Source: Algorimicrobium algoritergicola
GTDB taxonomy: Bacteria; Bacteroidota; Bacteroidia; Flavobacteriales; Flavobacteriaceae
Length of the DNA: 64,000 bases
Assembly (NCBI RefSeq): GCF_008086165.1
Contig: NZ_VSKL01000005.1
Coordinates: forward strand, 242,048 to 306,047
Direction of reading: 5' to 3'
The translations under genes were made by a program, and so were the position numbers. The notes beneath the pieces were generated by a model that was not told where the DNA came from, searched no databases, and was given only the letters and a program-made list of their open reading frames with translations. Below, piece by piece: positions 28,517 through 38,952 of this stretch (the stretch's first letter is position 1; the number at the start of each line of letters is the position of its first letter).

Positions 28517-29374
28517 TTGAAACACACCTATTTTAGCATATTAATGAGTGCCTTTTTGCTCGTGTCTTGTGATTATTTTTACAAACATGAAGATGAGCAA
28601 ACAGCCGTTGCACGTGTTAATGATGTTTTTTTATATGCTGATGATTTGCAACATCTGTACACCGAAAACATGAGTACGGAAGACAGTCTACTTCGTGTAA
28701 ATGATTTTATTACACGTTGGGCTACCAAACAATTGTTGGTTGCGGGAGCTGAACTGAATCTCAATGAAAAGAAACTTCAAGATTTTAATAGGCTAGCCAA
28801 ACAATATAAAAACGATTTGTATGCAACTTCTTATTTAGAGGCTTTAGTGCGCAGAAATATTGATACGGTTGTTACAGAAAGTGAAGCGGAAACATATTAT
28901 ACTAATAATACTGATATTTTCACACTTAAAGAGAATCTCATCAAATTTAGATATATTCATGTGGATGAAAATCGATTAGATATAAATGATTTAAAAACGA
29001 AATTTCAACGTTTTGATGCGGATGATAAAAGGGAATTGGACTCCATAGCCATTCAGTTTAAATCCTATTCATTAAACGATTCTATTTGGATTAAGGTAAC
29101 ACAAGCCATCAAAAAAATTCCAGTAGTTACAACCGGAAATAAAAATGAATTGTTAAAAAAATCTAATTTTATACAACTCAAAGATTCATTAGGCCTATAT
29201 TTGATGCAAATTGAAGACGTTTTGGAACGCAACAGTGCGGCACCATTGGAATATATTAAACCAACAATAGACCAAATTGTTATCAATAAACGAAAATTAG
29301 AACTCATTAAAGAATTAGAAAAAGATATTACAAAAGATGCTATTAAAAATAAACAATTTGAAATCTACAATTAG
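28517..29374 (+). CDS. Lipoprotein related to SurA-type chaperones
   Basis: 285 residues, started at TTG directly after the stop of the preceding gene (zero spacing), so it is translationally coupled. The signal peptide ends in a lipobox (FLLVSC), predicting a lipid-anchored periplasmic protein. The mature part begins with ARVNDVFLYADDL, the typical SurA N-terminal strand-helix, and continues with helices (TRWATKQLLVAGAELNL). I see no complete rotamase core, so it may be a chaperone-only member of the group. Confidence 0.78.
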   Translation: MKHTYFSILMSAFLLVSCDYFYKHEDEQTAVARVNDVFLYADDLQHLYTENMSTEDSLLRVNDFITRWATKQLLVAGAELNLNEKKLQDFNRLAKQYKNDLYATSYLEALVRRNIDTVVTESEAETYYTNNTDIFTLKENLIKFRYIHVDENRLDINDLKTKFQRFDADDKRELDSIAIQFKSYSLNDSIWIKVTQAIKKIPVVTTGNKNELLKKSNFIQLKDSLGLYLMQIEDVLERNSAAPLEYIKPTIDQIVINKRKLELIKELEKDITKDAIKNKQFEIYN

Positions 29375-29378
29375 CCGT

Positions 29379-30788
29379 ATGCGCTATATATTTACTGTGT
29401 TAGCCGTACTTTTTTCTGTTGCTATTCAAGCCCAAGAAATTATTGAAGATGAAGCACCTGTTGCTGAAAAGAAAGTAGATACAACCCTGTCCTCTGGAGC
29501 ATTAAAAATTGATGGTGTAGCTGCAGTTGTTGGAGAATACGTGATATTAGATTCCGATGTGGATGCTAATATTATTCAACTAAAAGCACAAGGCGCTTCT
29601 TTGGATGGCGTAACACGTTGTCAACTATTTGGAAAATTAATGGAAGATAAGCTTTACGCGCATCACGCTGTGCAAGATAGTATTGTCGTGTCAGATGCTG
29701 AAATTCGCTCCAATGTAGATTACCAATTACAACAGTTCTTGGCACAATCAGGCAAAACCATGCAGGAGCTTTTGGAATTGTATAATCATCCAAATGAAAA
29801 AGCATTCAGAGATGAAATGTATGAAATTAATAAGAGTCAGAAATTAGCAAGTGAAATGCAAAAGAAGATTCTTGATGGTATTGAAATTACACCAGAAGAA
29901 ACACGCCAATTTTTTAATCAGATTCCAAAGGATGAACGTCCAACATTTGGTACGGAATTAAAAGTGTCTCAAATTGTTATAGAGCCGAAAATTGCGGAAG
30001 AAGAAAACCAACGTGTTATCAATCAGTTAAAGCAATTTAAAGCAGATGTTGTTGAAAATGGCGCAAACTTTCGCTCGAAAGTCGTTTTATATTCAGATGA
30101 TGTAGCTTCAAGACCTACAGGAGGTTTGTACACATTAAACAGGAAGCAACCACGAATGGTTAAGGAATTTCGTGAAGTAGCCTTTTCATTACAAGAAGGT
30201 GAAATCTCCGATCCGGTAAAAACCGAATATGGTTACCATATTATATTTTTAGAAAAAGTTAGAGGTCAAGAGTTTGACGTTCGACATATTTTATTAATTC
30301 CAAAAGTGTCCGATGCAGCAGTTGCGGAAGCACGTGAGAAATTAATGAAAATCAGACAGCGTATAGTGGATGGTGATATTAGTTTTGCCGATGCAGCTAG
30401 AGAATCAAGTGATGAAAAGGAAACTCGTAGTGAAGGTGGATTTTTAATCAACCCAGAAACACAAGATTATAATTTTGAGTTAACGAAGATTGATCCAGAA
30501 GTATATGGACAAATTCAAGATTTAAAGGAAGGTGATGTCAGTTTGGTGCTTACCGATCAAGGACGCTCTGGAAATGTGAAATTTAAGATTATGATGGTAA
30601 GCGATCGTGTTGAGGAGCATGTAGCTGATTATGCACGGGATTACTTGAAAATTAAAGAATTAGCACTTAACGAAAAACGCATTAGAGCTATTGATAAATG
30701 GCAAAATGAGAAAATCATGGATACCTATATTAAAATTAATAATGAATATAGAGATTGTGAATTTTCTAGTAACTGGTTAAAACAATAA
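29379..30788 (+). CDS. SurA-like periplasmic peptidyl-prolyl isomerase
   Basis: 469 residues from the ATG at 29379, which opens a signal peptide (RYIFTVLAVLFSVAIQAQ); the longer frame from 29337 would bury it. KIDGVAAVVGEYVILDSDV is the SurA N-terminal chaperone domain. Two parvulin domains follow (VSQIVIEPKIA ... YGYHIIFLEKVRG, and VRHILLIPK ... with the C-terminal half of the second core). It begins 4 bp after the lipoprotein stop. It probably acts with its neighbours in outer-membrane protein biogenesis. Confidence 0.9.
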   Translation: MRYIFTVLAVLFSVAIQAQEIIEDEAPVAEKKVDTTLSSGALKIDGVAAVVGEYVILDSDVDANIIQLKAQGASLDGVTRCQLFGKLMEDKLYAHHAVQDSIVVSDAEIRSNVDYQLQQFLAQSGKTMQELLELYNHPNEKAFRDEMYEINKSQKLASEMQKKILDGIEITPEETRQFFNQIPKDERPTFGTELKVSQIVIEPKIAEEENQRVINQLKQFKADVVENGANFRSKVVLYSDDVASRPTGGLYTLNRKQPRMVKEFREVAFSLQEGEISDPVKTEYGYHIIFLEKVRGQEFDVRHILLIPKVSDAAVAEAREKLMKIRQRIVDGDISFADAARESSDEKETRSEGGFLINPETQDYNFELTKIDPEVYGQIQDLKEGDVSLVLTDQGRSGNVKFKIMMVSDRVEEHVADYARDYLKIKELALNEKRIRAIDKWQNEKIMDTYIKINNEYRDCEFSSNWLKQ

Positions 30789-30790
30789 AT

Positions 30791-31744
30791 ATGTCTGATG
30801 TTGTTGCAATTGAAAGCTTCGTAAAAAAATATAAACTATTAAAAACCGAAATAGCCAAAGTTATCATTGGGCAAGAGGCGGTTGTTGATCAAATTCTAAT
30901 CTCCATTTTCTCTGGTGGTCATGCCTTATTAATTGGTGTGCCTGGTTTAGCAAAAACGTTGATGGTTAATACCATTTCGCAAGCATTAGGACTTAATTTT
31001 AAACGTATTCAATTTACACCAGATTTAATGCCTAGTGATATACTAGGGAGTGAAATATTAGATGAAAACAGAAATTTTAAATTTATAAAAGGCCCTGTTT
31101 TCGCCAATATTATTCTTGCAGATGAAATTAACAGAACACCACCAAAAACGCAAGCAGCTTTATTAGAAGCTATGCAAGAGCGCTCGGTAACGGTTTCTGG
31201 ACATCATTATAAATTAGATTTACCTTATTTTGTTTTAGCAACTCAAAACCCCATTGAGCAGGAGGGAACGTATCCGTTACCAGAAGCGCAATTGGATCGT
31301 TTTATGTTTGCAATTAATTTGGACTATCCAACCTTTGAAGAAGAAGTTGCTGTTGTAAAAGCAACCACTTCAGATGTTCAGAATACAGTGAATCCGTTGT
31401 TTACAGCACAAGAAATTGTAGATATCCAACAATTACTACGTCGTATTCCTGTGGCTGACAATGTCGTGGAATATGCGGTGAAAATGACAGGTAAAACGAG
31501 ACCAAATAGTCCGCAAGCCGCCGATTTAGTTAAAAACTACATTGATTGGGGTGCAGGACCAAGAGCATCACAAAATTTAATTCTAGCTGCCAAAACGCAT
31601 GCGGCAATTCACGGTAAGTTTTCGCCAGATATGGAAAACGTTCAAGCTGTGGCATTCTCTATTTTTAAGCACCGAATTATTAAGAATTACAAGGCAGAAG
31701 CCGAAGGTATTACCGAAGAACAGATTATTACCAGTTTATTTTAA
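30791..31744 (+). CDS. MoxR-family AAA+ ATPase
   Basis: 317 residues. Walker A is GVPGLAKT, Walker B is IILADEINRTPPKTQAALLEAMQE, and sensor regions ATQNPIEQEGTYPLPEAQLDRF follow, all typical of MoxR ATPases that act as cytoplasmic chaperones or metal-insertion helpers. It starts 2 bp after the SurA-like gene. The usual VWA/DUF58 partners do not follow; aconitase comes next, 235 bp downstream under its own promoter box. Confidence 0.95.
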   Translation: MSDVVAIESFVKKYKLLKTEIAKVIIGQEAVVDQILISIFSGGHALLIGVPGLAKTLMVNTISQALGLNFKRIQFTPDLMPSDILGSEILDENRNFKFIKGPVFANIILADEINRTPPKTQAALLEAMQERSVTVSGHHYKLDLPYFVLATQNPIEQEGTYPLPEAQLDRFMFAINLDYPTFEEEVAVVKATTSDVQNTVNPLFTAQEIVDIQQLLRRIPVADNVVEYAVKMTGKTRPNSPQAADLVKNYIDWGAGPRASQNLILAAKTHAAIHGKFSPDMENVQAVAFSIFKHRIIKNYKAEAEGITEEQIITSLF

Positions 31745-31919
31745 ATCGTTCTAAATTAATTCATTTATAATATTTTTACCATTAATTGTTAAATTAATAT
31801 TTTTTATATAAAAATTTTGATTTTAATATGGCTATTTTTGTTATAAATGATATTTTGTTAAATATCCTTCAATGATAAGACGTTTTCGTTACATATTTTT
31901 TAATCTTCTTTAAAATTTG

Positions 31920-31927
31920 TATTTTTG
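31920..31927 (+). promoter_or_regulatory. Candidate -7 box of the aconitase gene (TATTTTTG)
   Basis: TAnnTTTG match followed by CAG, 53 bp upstream of the ATG. The preceding 170 bp are extremely AT-rich and hold no gene. Confidence 0.5.
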
Positions 31928-31979
31928 CAGTCCCATTAGCTTGGAGATAAATAAGTTTATTCACTATTAAATATATAAT

Positions 31980-34244
31980 ATGGCATTCGATATTGACATG
32001 ATCAAAAAGGTTTATGCAAATATGGCTGAACGTGTAGATAAAGCACGCGAAGTTGTTGGTAAACCATTAACACTTTCAGAAAAGATTTTATACGCACATC
32101 TTTGGGATGGTAATCCTACCAAAGCGTTTGTAAGAGGAAAAGATTATGTGGATTTTGCTCCAGACCGTATTGCATTGCAAGATGCTACAGCGCAAATGGC
32201 ATTATTACAATTTATGCAAGCAGGAAAAGCTAAAGTGGCTGTTCCTACTACAACGCATTGTGATCACTTAATCCAAGCAAAACAAGGTGCTGTACCAGAT
32301 TTGAAACGTGCAAACGAAACCAGTAATGAGGTTTTTGAATTTTTAGCATCTGTTTCTAAAAAATATGGTCTTGGTTTTTGGAAACCAGGAGCAGGTATTA
32401 TTCACCAAGTGGTATTAGAAAATTACGCATTTCCAGGAGGAATGATGATTGGAACCGATTCACATACTGTAAATGCAGGTGGATTAGGTATGGTTGCCAT
32501 TGGAGTAGGTGGTGCTGATGCTGTAGATGTTATGGCTGGAATGGCTTGGGAATTAAAATTCCCGAAGTTAATTGGTGTTAAATTAACAGGTAGCTTAAAT
32601 GGGTGGACATCTGCAAAAGATGTAATTCTTAAAGTAGCTGGTATTCTTACTGTAAAAGGTGGAACAGGTGCTATTGTTGAATATTTTGGCCCTGGTGCTA
32701 AAAATTTATCATGTACAGGTAAAGGAACTATTTGTAATATGGGTGCCGAAATTGGTGCTACAACATCTACATTTGGTTATGACGATTCTATGGAACGTTA
32801 TTTACGTGCTACTGATAGAAACGATATTGCTGATGAAGCAAATAAAATTCGTGAGTATTTAACCGGTGATGACGAAGTTTATGCATCTCCAGAACAATAT
32901 TTCGATCAAGTTATTGAAATTGATTTAAATACGTTACGTCCGCATTTAAACGGACCTTTTACACCAGATTTAGCAACTCCTGTTGGTGAGCTGGGTGAAA
33001 AAGCTAGAAAAAATGACTGGCCTTTAAAAGTTGATTGGGGATTAATTGGATCATGTACCAATTCATCTTATGAAGATTTAACTAGAGCAGCTTCTATTGC
33101 AAAACAAGCCGTAGATAAAAACATTAAACCGAAATCTGATTTTGGTATTAATCCAGGTTCAGAGCAAATTCGATTTACAGCAGCACGCGATGGTGTTTTA
33201 AAAATATTTGAAGATTTAAACGCCACTATCTTTACAAATGCTTGTGGTCCTTGTATTGGACAATGGGATAGAAGTGACAGAAAAGGTGATGAAAAGAATA
33301 CCATTGTACATTCTTTCAATCGAAACTTCTCAAAACGTGCCGATGGTAACCCAAACACACATGCGTTTGTAGGCTCTCCAGAAATGGTTGCAGCAATCGC
33401 TATTTCGGGTCGTTTGGATTTTGATCCTATGAATGACACGTTATTAAATGAAGATGGTCAAGAAATTAAATTAGACGAACCAAAAGGTTTAGAGTTACCA
33501 CCATTAGGATTTGACGTTAAAGAATCTGGTTATGTAGAGCCTGTTGAAGATGGAAGTGATGTTGATGTTTCTGTAAGTCCAACTTCTGAACGTTTACAAT
33601 TGTTAACACCTTTTACACCTATTGGAAATAAAATCACCGGTGCTAAATTATTAATTAAAGCTTTCGGAAAATGTACAACCGACCATATTTCTATGGCTGG
33701 ACCTTGGTTACGTTTTAGAGGACATTTAGATAATATTTCTAACAACATGCTTATTGGAGCGGTTAATGCTTTTGGTAAGAAAACAAACTTTGTTAAAAAT
33801 CAATTAACAGGTGAGTATGGTGGTGTTCCAGATGTAGCAAGAGATTATAAAGCTAATGGCGTTTATTCAATTGTTGTAGGAGATCATAACTATGGTGAAG
33901 GATCGTCTCGTGAGCATGCCGCAATGGAACCTCGTTTTTTAGGTGTTGCAGCTGTTTTAGTAAAATCGTTTGCACGTATTCATGAAACAAACTTGAAGAA
34001 GCAAGGTATGTTAGGTTTAACATTTGCTAATGAAAGTGATTACGATTTAATTCAAGAAGATGATACCATCAACTTCCTAGATTTAGATGGTTTTGCACCA
34101 GATAAGCCATTAACATTAGAATTTGTCCATGCAGATGGATCTAAAGATGTTATTGTAACGAATCATACATATAACCAAGCACAAATTGATTGGTATAATG
34201 AAGGTTCAGCTTTAAACTTAATTAAGAAAGAAAACAACGCTTAA
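31980..34244 (+). CDS. Aconitate hydratase, mitochondrial-type
   Basis: 754 residues. It interconverts citrate and isocitrate in the TCA cycle. The three [4Fe-4S] cysteines are in [12 protein letters not shown] and [11 protein letters not shown], and [23 protein letters not shown] and [19 protein letters not shown] are family signatures. The length and N-terminus ([32 protein letters not shown]) match the eukaryotic mitochondrial type rather than E. coli AcnA or AcnB. Monocistronic, with a -7 box upstream and a strong terminator. Confidence 0.96.
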   Translation: MAFDIDMIKKVYANMAERVDKAREVVGKPLTLSEKILYAHLWDGNPTKAFVRGKDYVDFAPDRIALQDATAQMALLQFMQAGKAKVAVPTTTHCDHLIQAKQGAVPDLKRANETSNEVFEFLASVSKKYGLGFWKPGAGIIHQVVLENYAFPGGMMIGTDSHTVNAGGLGMVAIGVGGADAVDVMAGMAWELKFPKLIGVKLTGSLNGWTSAKDVILKVAGILTVKGGTGAIVEYFGPGAKNLSCTGKGTICNMGAEIGATTSTFGYDDSMERYLRATDRNDIADEANKIREYLTGDDEVYASPEQYFDQVIEIDLNTLRPHLNGPFTPDLATPVGELGEKARKNDWPLKVDWGLIGSCTNSSYEDLTRAASIAKQAVDKNIKPKSDFGINPGSEQIRFTAARDGVLKIFEDLNATIFTNACGPCIGQWDRSDRKGDEKNTIVHSFNRNFSKRADGNPNTHAFVGSPEMVAAIAISGRLDFDPMNDTLLNEDGQEIKLDEPKGLELPPLGFDVKESGYVEPVEDGSDVDVSVSPTSERLQLLTPFTPIGNKITGAKLLIKAFGKCTTDHISMAGPWLRFRGHLDNISNNMLIGAVNAFGKKTNFVKNQLTGEYGGVPDVARDYKANGVYSIVVGDHNYGEGSSREHAAMEPRFLGVAAVLVKSFARIHETNLKKQGMLGLTFANESDYDLIQEDDTINFLDLDGFAPDKPLTLEFVHADGSKDVIVTNHTYNQAQIDWYNEGSALNLIKKENNA

Positions 34245-34268
34245 TAATTAAGCTTGTTTTAAATATTT

Positions 34269-34303
34269 AAACTCCTGATAATTTATTTTTTCAGGAGTTT
34301 TTT
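34269..34303 (+). terminator. Aconitase terminator
   Basis: 10-bp stem AAACTCCTGA (34269-34278) with TCAGGAGTTT (34291-34300), then TTT. Confidence 0.85.
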
Positions 34304-34352
34304 ATTGTTAGGAATCCGCTATGTTGGCGACAAATGAATTTTACTTGATACT

Positions 34353-34922
34353 ATGAAGAAACCGAAGTTTACAACCAGTAATATTATTTTTGTTATCGTG
34401 ATTGCCTTGCTAATTATTCCACAAACACGACAGCCTATTCAAATTTTTTTACAGAAAGGTTTGGCAATGATTAGCCCTTCCGAAATTAGCGCAGATAAGC
34501 GCGAGATATTAGAATCCTATGAGAATTGGAAGTTAGTAGACTCAAAAGGAAATCAATTCAATTTTAAACAAGCCGAAGGAAAGGTGGTGTTTATTAATTT
34601 CTGGGCAACCTGGTGTCCGCCTTGTATTGCCGAAATGCCAAGTATTGATAACTTGTATGCAGATTATAAAGATCAGGTGGTATTTCTATTAGTTTCAAAT
34701 GAGAAGTCTAAAATTATCAATGATTTTAAAAGTAAAAACGACTATAATTTCGAGTTTTATCAATCGGTAACCAATACACCCAAGCAGTTTCAAACTACAA
34801 GTATTCCACAAACGTATCTTATTGATAAATCAGGAGCCATTGTGATGGATAAATCAGGAGCTGCAAATTGGAATAGTGATTCTGTGAGAAAGTTATTAGA
34901 TGATTTGTTAGCGTCTGAATAA
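34353..34922 (+). CDS. TlpA-family membrane-anchored thioredoxin
   Basis: 189 residues. An uncleaved N-terminal membrane anchor (NIIFVIVIALLIIPQTRQPIQIF) is followed by an AhpC/TSA-Redoxin fold with the active site FWATWCPPCIAEMPS (WCPPC) and the cis-Pro region TTSIPQTYLI. It is a periplasmic disulfide reductase, perhaps for cytochrome c maturation or repair of secreted proteins. Its 3' end overlaps the convergent crtY stop by 15 bp. Confidence 0.92.
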   Translation: MKKPKFTTSNIIFVIVIALLIIPQTRQPIQIFLQKGLAMISPSEISADKREILESYENWKLVDSKGNQFNFKQAEGKVVFINFWATWCPPCIAEMPSIDNLYADYKDQVVFLLVSNEKSKIINDFKSKNDYNFEFYQSVTNTPKQFQTTSIPQTYLIDKSGAIVMDKSGAANWNSDSVRKLLDDLLASE

Positions 34923-36062
34923 AACGCTTAAAAATGCGCTAATAAAATTCCAAGAAAACAAAGAGCGCATAATTTTCACATCTTCAGTAAAAGATGATTC
35001 TTCATCTAAAAATCGGAACATAGTGGAGATGGCGTTTTTTGCATAAAATTGCTCGAAAATCCAAACACCTTTCTCGTTATTTGTTTTTAAAACATTGAGA
35101 AAAATTTTATCGTAGAATTTATATTTCTTTTTAAAGAGCTTATGTGAAGGTTGTTGCCCGTTTTTAATGTTGGAAATAATGGTCGCTACATTTTTTTCTG
35201 TATGCTTAAACGAATAACCCGTTGAGCCTTTTACCCAACCGCCTCCGGTACCAATTTTAGTTATATGCTTGGTATTGTAGTTCCAAAAAGGATAATCCGT
35301 CATGGGAATATTACCCATTTCGGTTTCAACAATTTTGTATTTCTCAATTTCTAAATGACTTTCAATATAGTCTTTTATAGCATCATCATAAACGGATTCT
35401 GAAACAGTTTCCGGTGTAAAAAAGGTGTATTCAATTAGTGCGCGATTTTCTGAAAAAGGTAGCACATAAACAAAACTTGTGGAATTTTGATGTTGAAACC
35501 GATAATCCATCATCGTGATAGCATTAGGATTAAAATGAGGCGTTTCGGTTTCAATAATCCAACCTTTAAAATGTTGTTGAACTAATGTGAATTTAGATAT
35601 TTCGGAGTAATAGTCCTTTGGAATTCTACTATCAAAAACGTGATCTGCTGTGTAAGTTTCCATTTTACCTTGGACCAAAACGTTATTCGTTTCGGTTGTA
35701 GAAATAATAGAATCTTTTATAAAATGAATATTTGAAGATTTTTGTAAAATTTCCTTCGCCCAATTATAAAAATCAATAGACCGAATACTTTTATACGTAT
35801 ATGGTTCTAAAGGCAGGGTGATTGATTTATTTTTGGAATAAAAAAGTGCCGTTTCCCAAGATTTTTCAGTTATGGCATCCCATTTGCTCACGCCAATTTC
35901 CCAAAAACTCCATGTTTTATCATTGGTTGATTTATCAGAAGGGTCAATTAAAGCAACTTTCTTTTGTTTTAGTATATTATCCTTGGTAAAACCCAAAGCA
36001 AGCTGTAAACCAGCGAGACCACGTCCTATAATGATATAATCGAAATGATTTTCGTGAGACAT
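34908..36062 (-). CDS. crtY: Lycopene cyclase
   Basis: 384 residues. DYIIIGRGLAGLQLALGF is the FAD-binding GxGxxG fold, and KIGTGGGWVKGSTGYSF is the conserved cyclase motif. It converts lycopene to beta-carotene at the membrane. It follows crtZ by 21 bp in the crtI-crtB-crtZ-crtY order, presumably one transcript. Its stop overlaps the convergent tlpA-like gene by 15 bp. Confidence 0.93.
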   Translation of the reverse strand: MSHENHFDYIIIGRGLAGLQLALGFTKDNILKQKKVALIDPSDKSTNDKTWSFWEIGVSKWDAITEKSWETALFYSKNKSITLPLEPYTYKSIRSIDFYNWAKEILQKSSNIHFIKDSIISTTETNNVLVQGKMETYTADHVFDSRIPKDYYSEISKFTLVQQHFKGWIIETETPHFNPNAITMMDYRFQHQNSTSFVYVLPFSENRALIEYTFFTPETVSESVYDDAIKDYIESHLEIEKYKIVETEMGNIPMTDYPFWNYNTKHITKIGTGGGWVKGSTGYSFKHTEKNVATIISNIKNGQQPSHKLFKKKYKFYDKIFLNVLKTNNEKGVWIFEQFYAKNAISTMFRFLDEESSFTEDVKIMRSLFSWNFISAFLSVLFRR

Positions 36063-36083
36063 GAAAAAACTGATTAATGTGAA

Positions 36084-36536
36084 TTATTTTTTGAAGTATT
36101 TAAATGGAACAAATAACATTCCAAAACATTCGCCATCACCTTTACCCAAATGTTTATGGTGCATTTTGTGCGCACGACGAACACCTTTTGCATACCAATT
36201 ATTAGCATTTCGTAATAATTTGAAACGTTGGTGAATAAAAATATCATGAACAAAAAAGTAAGCCAGTCCGTAGGCAAAAATTCCGAGTCCCATTGGGAGT
36301 CCAATCCATAAGCCATCATACCTCCAAAGCAGAAATAAAGTAATACTTACTATGGCATAAAAAATAAAAAACAAATCGTTGCGTTCAAACCAACTGTCAT
36401 GTTCCTTGTGGTGGTGGTCTTTATGAACACTCCATAAAAATCCATGCATAATGTATTTATGGGTAAACCAAGCCATGAATTCCATAAAGAGGAATGTGCC
36501 AATAAAAACTAATATCCATAAAATTATATCCATCAT
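36084..36536 (-). CDS. crtZ: Beta-carotene hydroxylase
   Basis: 150 residues, an integral-membrane non-heme diiron hydroxylase. The histidine clusters are visible: FTHKYIMHGFLW, VHKDHHHKEHDSW, HDIFIHQRF and RRAHKMHHKHLG. It adds hydroxyl groups at C3/C3' of beta-carotene, giving zeaxanthin. It sits 4 bp after crtB and 21 bp before crtY. No ketolase (crtW) is present, so zeaxanthin is the expected end product of the window's genes. Confidence 0.95.
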   Translation of the reverse strand: MMDIILWILVFIGTFLFMEFMAWFTHKYIMHGFLWSVHKDHHHKEHDSWFERNDLFFIFYAIVSITLFLLWRYDGLWIGLPMGLGIFAYGLAYFFVHDIFIHQRFKLLRNANNWYAKGVRRAHKMHHKHLGKGDGECFGMLFVPFKYFKK

Positions 36537-36540
36537 ATTT

Positions 36541-37380
36541 TTACAATAAATTTAGTTGATATTTCACATAACTACGCGTTAATAACTCAATTTTTTTATA
36601 GTTAGCTACGCGAATTCTCGTGTTCTTAATTTGTAATGCGGGTGTTTTCTTTAATTTTTTTAATAGCTGACTATAATATCTATAAGCGGTAAAAACACCA
36701 AATTTTGCTTCAATAGGTAGTTCTTTAATGCCTTGAAGACCAATAGCGAAATCGAGCTCTATTTCTTCTATAATCAAAATTTTTGAGGCTTCATCTAATT
36801 TAGATAAATCCGTATTCGGAAAATATGTTCGACTTAAATCTTCATAGTCACTTTTTAAATCTCTTAAAAAATTCACTTTCTGGAATGCAGAACCTAAATG
36901 CATAGCCGAATTTTTAAGGTGATTATACTTTTCATTATCACCTTTTACAAATACTTTTAAACACATGAGCCCAACCACGTCCGCAGAACCGTAAATATAG
37001 GTGTTATATTCATCTTGGGTTAAATAGGTGGTTTTATGTAAGTCGGTACGCATACTTCTCATAAAGGCTTCAACCATGTGCTTTTCAATACCGTATTTGT
37101 GATAGGTTTCTTGGAACGAATTTAAAATAGGATTTAAACTTATTTTACGTTCTAAAGCTACATACAAATCGCTTTCGAATTCATTAAGCAGCGCTTCTTT
37201 ATCATAGTCATGGAAACTATCTACAATTTCATCCGCAAATCTAACAAAACCATAAATATTATAAATATCCTGACGGATGGCGCTAGATAACATTTTGGTT
37301 GCCAAAGAAAAAGAAGTGCTATAGGTTTTAGTAACCGTTTGGCTGCACGCATGAGAAACATGGTCGAAAATTGATTTCAT
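36541..37380 (-). CDS. crtB: Phytoene synthase
   Basis: 279 residues. The two Asp-rich motifs that bind the diphosphates through Mg are present: ADEIVDSFHD (about residues 50-59) and NFLRDLKSDYEDLSRTYFP. It condenses two GGPP to phytoene. It lies 61 bp after crtI and 4 bp before crtZ. GGPP synthase (crtE) is not in the window. Confidence 0.95.
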   Translation of the reverse strand: MKSIFDHVSHACSQTVTKTYSTSFSLATKMLSSAIRQDIYNIYGFVRFADEIVDSFHDYDKEALLNEFESDLYVALERKISLNPILNSFQETYHKYGIEKHMVEAFMRSMRTDLHKTTYLTQDEYNTYIYGSADVVGLMCLKVFVKGDNEKYNHLKNSAMHLGSAFQKVNFLRDLKSDYEDLSRTYFPNTDLSKLDEASKILIIEEIELDFAIGLQGIKELPIEAKFGVFTAYRYYSQLLKKLKKTPALQIKNTRIRVANYKKIELLTRSYVKYQLNLL

Positions 37381-37441
37381 CTTTTAGTGTTTAATTGTTG
37401 CAATGCTTTTTAAATACATCCTTTAAATATAATGTGTGGTT

Positions 37442-38908
37442 TTAGGTTGTATGATGTTTAATTATAAGCTCGGCAACCAGTTTTCCAGAGATTAATGATG
37501 GTGGTACTCCAGGACCTGGAACTGTTAACTGTCCTGTAAAATACAAATTATTTACCTTCTTACTTTTTAATTTAGGCCTTAAAAAGGCAGTTTGCAATAA
37601 AGTATTAGCCATTCCGTATGCATTTCCTTTGTAGGAGTTATAATCCTTAACAAAGTCATTTACGCAAAAGGATTCCTTAAATAATATATGTTCTCTAACT
37701 TTTTGAGAGGTTAATGCCTCAAAACGATCCATTATTTTTGTAAAATAGGTCATCCGTAATTTGGTGTTATCTTTCAATCCAGGTGCTAAAGGAATTAAAA
37801 AGATACCAGCTTCTTTTCCTTCAGGAGCCGCATGCGTATCAGTAATAGACGGAAAGCTTGCATAGAATAATGGGTTTTCCGGCCATTCGGGTTTGTCGTA
37901 AATAGATTCGGCATGTTTTTCAAAATCGACGTCAAAAAATAAGGTATGGTGATTGACGTTTTTTATCTTCTTATCGAAACCTACGTAAAATAGGAGTGAT
38001 GAAGGAGCAAATGTTTTAGAACTCCAATACGCTTCCGAATATTGCTTATATTCTGAATCTAGAAGTGTTTCTGTGTGGTGATAATCGGCTCCACTTAAAA
38101 CCACATCGCTCAAATGGGTTTCGCCATTTGAAATGACGCCCGAAGCAACTTTATGTGCAACAAGTATCTTCTCAATAGGTGCATTTGTTTTAATGGTAAC
38201 ACCTAAACTTTTTGCCAATGTTTCCATGGCCAAAATAACTTGATACATGCCTTTTTTAGGGTGAAATGTTCCTAATCCAAAATCAGCATAATTCATAAAA
38301 CTATAAAACGAAGGCGTATCACCAGGCTTTGCGCCGAGGAATAATACGGGAAATTCTAAAATGGTAACTAAACGCTCGTTTTTAAATTCTTTACGAACAT
38401 CTTTTTTAATCGTACTAAAAAACTGTCCAATTTTTTTGAATGTTTCGGTTGTAACCAATTCAAAAGGAGAAACACCTGGGTTGTAAACCAAATCTTTAAT
38501 GGCTACATTGTAATTGTCCTGCGCTCTATCAATAAATTTCTGTAGTGTTTTTGAACTGCCAGGTTCCTCTTTTTCAAAAGCGATCGAGATTTTTTCTAAC
38601 GTGTCTTCTATTGTTATATAATCATCCTTGCCATAATAAACAGAATACGCTGGATTTAATTTTTCTAATTGATAAAAATCGGAAGGTTTTTTATTGAAAT
38701 CGGCAAAGAATCGTTCAAATACATCAGGCATCCAATACCAGGTTGGCCCAATATCAAACGTAAACCCATCTTTTGTTAGTTGTCTTGCGCGACCGCCAAT
38801 AGTATTATTTTTTTCAAAAATAGTCACATCATGCCCTGATTTTGCTAAATAGCAAGCTGCAGATAATGATGAGAACCCTGAACCTATAATTATAATTTTC
38901 TTTTTCAT
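37442..38908 (-). CDS. crtI: Phytoene desaturase
   Basis: 488 residues. IIIGSGFSSLSAACYLAKSGHDVTIFEKN is the FAD dinucleotide fold, GFTFDIGPTWYWMPDVFE the family motif, and the C-terminus (LYFTGQLTVPGPGVPPSLISG) matches CrtI-type desaturases that turn phytoene into lycopene. It is the first gene of the crt operon. Its ATG is 9 nt after a -7 box that lies within a perfect 9-bp inverted repeat, predicting a nearly leaderless, repressor-controlled transcript. Confidence 0.95.
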   Translation of the reverse strand: MKKKIIIIGSGFSSLSAACYLAKSGHDVTIFEKNNTIGGRARQLTKDGFTFDIGPTWYWMPDVFERFFADFNKKPSDFYQLEKLNPAYSVYYGKDDYITIEDTLEKISIAFEKEEPGSSKTLQKFIDRAQDNYNVAIKDLVYNPGVSPFELVTTETFKKIGQFFSTIKKDVRKEFKNERLVTILEFPVLFLGAKPGDTPSFYSFMNYADFGLGTFHPKKGMYQVILAMETLAKSLGVTIKTNAPIEKILVAHKVASGVISNGETHLSDVVLSGADYHHTETLLDSEYKQYSEAYWSSKTFAPSSLLFYVGFDKKIKNVNHHTLFFDVDFEKHAESIYDKPEWPENPLFYASFPSITDTHAAPEGKEAGIFLIPLAPGLKDNTKLRMTYFTKIMDRFEALTSQKVREHILFKESFCVNDFVKDYNSYKGNAYGMANTLLQTAFLRPKLKSKKVNNLYFTGQLTVPGPGVPPSLISGKLVAELIIKHHTT

Positions 38909-38909
38909 G

Positions 38910-38942
38910 TGTTTAACAAATGTACGAAAATGTTAAACAAAA
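38910..38942 (-). promoter_or_regulatory. crtI promoter with overlapping inverted-repeat operator
   Basis: TGTTTAACA (38910-38918) and TGTTAAACA (38931-38939) form a perfect 9-bp inverted repeat with a 12-bp spacer. The -7 box TACATTTG (minus strand, 38924-38917) lies mostly in the spacer and runs into the left arm. The 16-bp right-arm segment 38927-38942 matches 15 of 16 bases with the region upstream of the MerR regulator (39860-39875). Confidence 0.65.
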
Positions 38943-38952
38943 ACCTCTTTTT

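Noticed and set aside
36074..36319. 81-codon frame within crtZ
   Set aside because: It is an alternative frame of crtZ, whose histidine motifs are intact in the annotated frame.
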